DNA from: CAYHZL01 sp964361075
GTDB lineage: Bacteria > Bacteroidota > Ignavibacteria > UBA10030 > UBA8401
Reading direction: 5' to 3'
Length of the DNA: 18,219 bases
Assembly: GCA_964361075.1 (NCBI GenBank)
Contig: CAYHZL010000055.1
Location: forward strand, 1 to 18,219
Part shown: piece by piece, positions 14,548 to 18,219 of the stretch
Layout of the letters: every line of letters starts with the position of its first letter
Position numbering within the stretch: the first letter of the stretch is position 1
Translations under genes and position numbers: made by a program
The notes under the pieces: model-generated
What the model saw: only the letters and a program-made list of their open reading frames with translations
The model's database searches: none
What the model was told of the DNA's origin: nothing

Positions 14548-15777
14548 TTATTTTTTATTTTGCATCAATCCCAACGCTTTCACATATCCTTCGTTGACTT
14601 CACAATGTTGGAATTTACAGTTCTCAAGATAATCATCGAATGCTTTTGTAATTACATCGCGCGCCGGCATAAATTTGCGGATGTCTGCAAACGAATTCCC
14701 CGCCCTTTTAGTATAGACAATAATCGAATCCCATTCCGCCGTGCGCTTCATTGATACTATATTACTTGTCGCATCCATTTTTTTGTAGGGCCAAAAGCAC
14801 CATCCAAAATTATTTCGCTCATTCAATTTTCTCCATCCATCAACCCATATATCCGTATTCTCTCCGGATTCTCCCATCCATATCGGCACGGTATATTTAT
14901 TGCTGAAGTCTTTGTATTCCTGCACCATTGCCTGTGTAGTATCGCACCAATATTTGTGGTATGTATACACAGATTTTTTATCAAACGGTATTCCGAATAC
15001 TTTAAAATTACCATTCCATTGTGCACCGCCGAGAAAAACAATGTGGTTCGTATCCACTTCGCGAATGCCGGCAACGATGCGTTTGTATAACGGCTCAAGT
15101 TTATCGTTGAACTTTGCCGCATCAAAATATGTGGCGATTGGTTCATTCAAAAGATCGTAACCGATGACGATTGGTTCCTTCGCATATCGTTTTGCAATTT
15201 CTCTCCAAAGATCAATAGTCAGTTGCTGGCTTTCTGCACTTTCAAATAAATATGGATAACCAAAGCTGTCATCTATATTATCACCGGTTTGTCCGCCGGG
15301 TGCGCAGTGCATATCAAACACAACATACAGTTTTTCTTCTTTGCACCATGCAACGACACGATCGAGCATTTCAAATCCGGGACCCGCAAATCGTGTATCG
15401 TGATCTTCGGAAACAAACAAGCGATAATTGAACGGCACACGAATAGAATTCAGCCCGATTTTTTTTATGAACGCAATATCTTCTTTCGTGATGTAGTTAT
15501 CGCGATACTGTTTCCAGAATTTTTTCGCTCCATCGGAACCAAGCAATTCTGAAAATACTTTATCGATGAGACGCGGAGAATTAGTTCCTTCAAACTTAAA
15601 CATGTATCCTTCAGGCACTAACCAATTGCCAAGATTTATCCCTTTCAAAAGTAACGGTCTGCCATCCGATGCAATAATTTGTTTGCCTTGTGTTGAAACA
15701 AATACGGAAGACTGGGCAACCGAAAGATATCTTCCTGCAATAAGCCATACAATAAAAATAATTTTAAGAGTTTTCAT
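14548..15777 (-). CDS. Secreted GH5 family glycoside hydrolase (beta-glucanase/cellulase type)
   Basis: Counted from ATG 15777 this is 409 residues with a signal peptide at about 1-22 (cleavage after SVAQ). GH5 (clan GH-A) features: KGINLGNWLVPEGY (45-58), IRVPFNYRLF (112-121), the DMHCAPGGQ strand (155-163), acid/base E212 in DLLNEP (208-213), YTYHKYW (271-277) and nucleophile E303 in WMGESGE (300-306). GH5 enzymes retain configuration and cut beta-1,4, beta-1,3 or beta-1,6 glucans, mannans and related glycans; the KGINLGNW motif recalls the BglC/exo-glucanase side of the family. The frame also contains an ATG at 15789 and a TTG at 15804 overlapping the reductase gene. The start at 15777, 5 bp after that gene's stop, gives the cleanest signal peptide. 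It is the third gene of the operon. Confidence 0.93.
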   Translation of the reverse strand: MKTLKIIFIVWLIAGRYLSVAQSSVFVSTQGKQIIASDGRPLLLKGINLGNWLVPEGYMFKFEGTNSPRLIDKVFSELLGSDGAKKFWKQYRDNYITKEDIAFIKKIGLNSIRVPFNYRLFVSEDHDTRFAGPGFEMLDRVVAWCKEEKLYVVFDMHCAPGGQTGDNIDDSFGYPYLFESAESQQLTIDLWREIAKRYAKEPIVIGYDLLNEPIATYFDAAKFNDKLEPLYKRIVAGIREVDTNHIVFLGGAQWNGNFKVFGIPFDKKSVYTYHKYWCDTTQAMVQEYKDFSNKYTVPIWMGESGENTDIWVDGWRKLNERNNFGWCFWPYKKMDATSNIVSMKRTAEWDSIIVYTKRAGNSFADIRKFMPARDVITKAFDDYLENCKFQHCEVNEGYVKALGLMQNKK

Positions 15778-15782
15778 TTTTC

Positions 15783-16761
15783 TCACCATTTTTCTTTGAA
15801 CCAACTTGCCTCGTTATAGTACGGTTTTGTAAGTAATTCCAAATGCGCCATTTCTTCTTTCGAGAATGGTTGAAAATTTTTCGCGAGCTGCACATTCTCT
15901 TCTGCATCTTTCAATGTTGAAATACCGATGATTACGGTACTGACCGGCAGTGTGAGAACATATCCCATCGCTTGCTTCATTGAAGTGATACCGCCTTCAC
16001 GAAAAATTTTTCCTCGCGCCGGAATTTTCATTCCGATGATTGCCATTTTTTTCTCAACCGCAGTTGGTAATAAATGATCGATGAATGATGCATTATGCAT
16101 TATGTTTATCGGCAGCATTCAGCGCCATTAATATAGAGTCGAATGGATATTGCTCAATCCCTTTTTTCAAAATGAAAGGGTCACGATGTCCGGTAATGCC
16201 GAGAAAGCGAATAATTTTTTCATCACGCGCTTTTTCCATTGCTTTCATTGCGCCATCCTTTGCAAAAATTTTATCCAGATCATCTTGTGTGCGCACATTA
16301 TGTAATTGCCATGCATCAATGCGGTCGGTCTGCAATTGCTTCAGAGATTTTTCCAACAAACGCATGGAGCCATCATAACTTCTATCATGTGTTTTCGTTG
16401 CAAGAAAAACTTCTTTCCTTCGCGTCTTCATTACTTCGCCGATATATGTTTCGCTCACTCCTCTGCCGTACGCCGCCGCAGTATCAATATAGTTGACACC
16501 CAAATCAATCGCGCGGTTAATGATCGCAACAGCTTCATCTGTCTTTCCATCTTGTTCAAGTGTCGCTTGCCCGCCAAGACTAAACAGACACACATTGTGT
16601 CCGGTTCGTCCGAGTGCGCGTGTCGGCATTTTTTGTTTTGGATTTGTTTCTTGTGCAAACGTTTCAAACGGTTCCAACGTATTTGCAATACCCAACGCAG
16701 CAGCGCCGCCGACAACCGTTTTCACAAATGTTCTGCGTGTAACTTTTTCTTCATTCTTCAT
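15783..16761 (-). pseudogene. Tat-exported aldo/keto reductase, frameshifted by a 7-bp tandem duplication
   Basis: The N-terminal frame starts at ATG 16761, positioned by AGGAGG at 16766-16771. It has a twin-arginine signal (TRRTFVK at 8-14, then a hydrophobic stretch). The aldo/keto reductase core has the tetrad D93, Y98 (DTAAAYGRG), K123 (ATKTH) and H154 (AWQLHN). After residue 222 it meets a stop. The remaining about 101 residues are in another frame (from SFIDHLL, through GYVLTLPVSTVIIGIS, to EASWFKEKW at 15783). The sequence CATTATG occurs twice in tandem at 16091-16104. Deleting one copy restores one frame of about 323 residues, a normal length. No Cys-rich Fe-S tail is present. It is second in the glycosidase operon, 25 bp after the lipoprotein glycosidase gene; an envelope-side sugar oxidoreductase is a plausible role. 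Confidence 0.9.
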
Positions 16762-16765
16762 AACG

Positions 16766-16771
16766 CCTCCT
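16766..16771 (-). promoter_or_regulatory. Strong Shine-Dalgarno site of the aldo/keto reductase gene
   Basis: AGGAGG on the minus strand ends four bases before the ATG at 16761. It rules out the much longer in-frame extension beginning near 16839, which overlaps the previous gene. Confidence 0.75.
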
Positions 16772-16786
16772 GATAGAAAATTATTT

Positions 16787-18154
16787 TCACTTCCAGTTTC
16801 GTTGAAACATATAATACGCTTTTCGTGCCCGCCATTCATCTAAGCCATCGCCGTCTGTATCCGGAGTAACAGCAATAATGCCCCACCATTCTTCATTCGC
16901 ATATCCGTCCGGATGTGCGCCCGTAAAATATCCGCCGTACTCATGTGTCGTTCTGTTTCCTTTGTCGTCTTTCCACCATTCATCTGTAAATTCAAACACT
17001 GTTCCACCAACACACACATCGCTTGCAGTACGCATTTGATTCCAATTCGTGCTGTCAAATTCCGCTTGCGTTACTTCGTATTCTGTTTTTGTTCTGTTAT
17101 CCAACGCATCAATTCCAAACTCGGTAATAACAATTGGCTTTGCACTTTTCTTTCTGTATTCAGTAAAAAAATTTCCGAAACTCCATTCGTACGCGTTCGA
17201 TGCCCACAAATCCACATAACTCATCGAAGCATCGTCTGCATTTTTTGCTGCACTACCGATATTAGCATAACCGCCGTTGCTGGCACAGACCGGATGAAAT
17301 TTTTCTCCTTCTACTTTATATGCCGCAACAGCCATTTCCTGAACAAGCGAATACCAATATTGACTGTTGCCGTTATTTGGTGCTGAAGAATAATTTTGTT
17401 CATTCCCGATATTCCAGATGAGTATTGCGGGATACTCTTTGAGATCAAAAACAAAATTCGAAAAATCATCAACAATTTTTTTACGAATATCAGGAAGCGA
17501 TAAATCAAGATCGAGATTGACCCAAAATCCAACAATGACGCGAATATTGTTTTGTGCAGCTTTTTGTAAAAAATATTTGTCAACACCGGAATATGTGCGA
17601 ACAGTATTTGCATGTATGTCAACGAGTGTGGCAATCGAACGATCGTAGAGTGCTTGCGGTATTGGTGCGCTGCCGATTGGAACAGGAGAAAATGCGGCGC
17701 CTTGTACAACGAAAGGTTCGTAAATTCCGTTGCCGTCAAAATCAGTTTCTAAAATATTTTTGTTGATTCGAACTGCGCCTGTGCTTAATGGTTTTATTGC
17801 CGGAACAGAATATATTTTTCGAATCAATATCGGATTTATTGTGGAGACACCATTGATTGCTGAAGGAACATCAGTTCCAAATAATTCAAAACCGATTTTT
17901 TCGATTGTAATGCGATGTTTGCCGGAAGGAAATCCTTTCAAATAAAAAAGTCCATTCGCATCTGTTGTAACAGCATCGAATGTTGGAGCGGTAGAAAGGA
18001 ACACACGCGCATTTGAAATTGCAACACCTTGATTATCTTTCACTTGACCGGAAATTGTTGTCGGAGTATTGTAATCCTCTTGCGCAGTCGGATTGCATCT
18101 CACAAAAAAAAGTAACGGAAGAAAAATATATTTCAGAGAAAATTTTTTTCGCAT
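16787..18154 (-). CDS. Lipoprotein clan GH-A glycoside hydrolase with N-terminal carboxypeptidase-regulatory-like domain
   Basis: This 455-residue protein has a lipoprotein signal: basic start, hydrophobic 9-18, then FVRC with the lipidated Cys at 20. A carboxypeptidase regulatory-like domain lies at about 32-112 (ISGQVKDNQGVAISNARVF, TTDANGLFYLKGFPSG). A (beta/alpha)8 barrel follows: NTVRTYS (183-189), RVIVGFW (205-211), ILIWNIGNEQN (244-254, acid/base E252), ITEFGID (343-349, nucleophile E345) and FEFTDEWWK (387-395). The spacing of the two Glu residues on strands 4 and 7 is that of clan GH-A, nearest in flavour to GH2 catalytic domains and beta-1,3-glucanase-type enzymes; the family and substrate are not certain. 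Two Asp-rich loops, DFDGNG (138-143) and DTDGDG (432-437), look like calcium sites. It is the first gene of the operon; the ATG at 18154 is fixed by the signal. Confidence 0.87.
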   Translation of the reverse strand: MRKKFSLKYIFLPLLFFVRCNPTAQEDYNTPTTISGQVKDNQGVAISNARVFLSTAPTFDAVTTDANGLFYLKGFPSGKHRITIEKIGFELFGTDVPSAINGVSTINPILIRKIYSVPAIKPLSTGAVRINKNILETDFDGNGIYEPFVVQGAAFSPVPIGSAPIPQALYDRSIATLVDIHANTVRTYSGVDKYFLQKAAQNNIRVIVGFWVNLDLDLSLPDIRKKIVDDFSNFVFDLKEYPAILIWNIGNEQNYSSAPNNGNSQYWYSLVQEMAVAAYKVEGEKFHPVCASNGGYANIGSAAKNADDASMSYVDLWASNAYEWSFGNFFTEYRKKSAKPIVITEFGIDALDNRTKTEYEVTQAEFDSTNWNQMRTASDVCVGGTVFEFTDEWWKDDKGNRTTHEYGGYFTGAHPDGYANEEWWGIIAVTPDTDGDGLDEWRARKAYYMFQRNWK

Positions 18155-18193
18155 TTTTCTTATTTTGTAACTCCTCAGCGTTATTGTTTATTC

Positions 18194-18219
18194 AAAAAAT
18201 CCCTCCGCCAAAAAGACGG
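18194..18219 (-). terminator. Possible terminator of an upstream gene, cut by window edge
   Basis: On the minus strand CCGTC (18219-18215) can pair with GGCGG (18209-18205, one G-U pair) across a five-base loop, with six T residues at 18199-18194. It would separate the glycosidase operon from whatever lies upstream. The stem may continue outside the window. The same CCGTCTTT-GGCGG motif occurs inside the repeat at about 4239-4252, so it could instead be repeat-derived. Confidence 0.35.

Noticed and set aside
16762..16839. Longer N-terminus of the aldo/keto reductase
   Set aside because: It would overlap the upstream glycosidase gene and displace the Tat signal, while AGGAGG sits right before the ATG at 16761.

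Overview
This is an 18.2 kb stretch of a bacterial chromosome. GC content by eye is about 40%, genes are mostly tightly packed on the minus strand, and many intergenic gaps hold palindromic repeats. The gene set points to the Bacteroidota/Chlorobiota (FCB) superphylum, most likely an Ignavibacteria-type lineage. The supporting features are a DUF5683-like envelope protein, lipoproteins with carboxypeptidase-regulatory-like domains and a C-terminal Ig/FN3-like domain, a PEGA-domain Ser/Thr kinase and a GAF-sigma54 activator. Some genes have strong Shine-Dalgarno sites, which is less typical of Bacteroidia proper. The taxonomic call is an inference; no rRNA or marker gene is present.

Layout. (1) 1-4010, minus: a GAF/sigma54 enhancer-binding activator, a TTG-started Ser/Thr kinase whose start overlaps the activator's stop, then a secreted DUF5683-like protein cut by the window edge. 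This looks like a signalling cluster. (2) 4333-5568, minus: a lipoprotein with an internal 82-residue tandem duplication. (3) 5891-6802, minus: an SDR of the TIGR01777/YfcH type. (4) 7230-8903, plus: the ABC-F translation factor EttA. (5) 9070-11500: an AT-rich OLD-like ATPase/Toprim nuclease gene with a clear terminator. Upstream of it lies about 650 bp of non-coding DNA containing a GC-rich, hairpin-rich block that could be a structured RNA or a mobile-element remnant. This is the most accessory-looking part of the window. (6) 11577-11993, plus: a small unknown membrane protein with a good promoter and ribosome binding site. (7) 18154-12132, minus: a five-gene operon of a glycosidase-like lipoprotein, a Tat-exported aldo/keto reductase, a secreted GH5 enzyme, a secreted GH37/GH63-like enzyme and a YdjM/DUF457 membrane protein. 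Its four reading frames upstream of the DUF457 gene all carry an export signal, so it is probably an extracytoplasmic glycan-processing operon. Two of its genes, the reductase and DUF457, are frameshifted.

Seven intergenic inverted-repeat elements, in about five families, occupy the gaps at 784-924, 4035-4155, 4186-4278, 5616-5727, 5743-5820, 6949-7040, 8939-8995 and 12002-12101 (eight copies in all). Two copies of one family differ by a two-hairpin cassette inserted in the central stem. Some elements supply start codons or apparent N-termini of neighbouring genes, which affects where genes should be started.

No complete new multi-gene system is evident. The best candidate for something undescribed is the OLD-like nuclease together with the structured non-coding block upstream of it. 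Functional linkage between the two is speculative.
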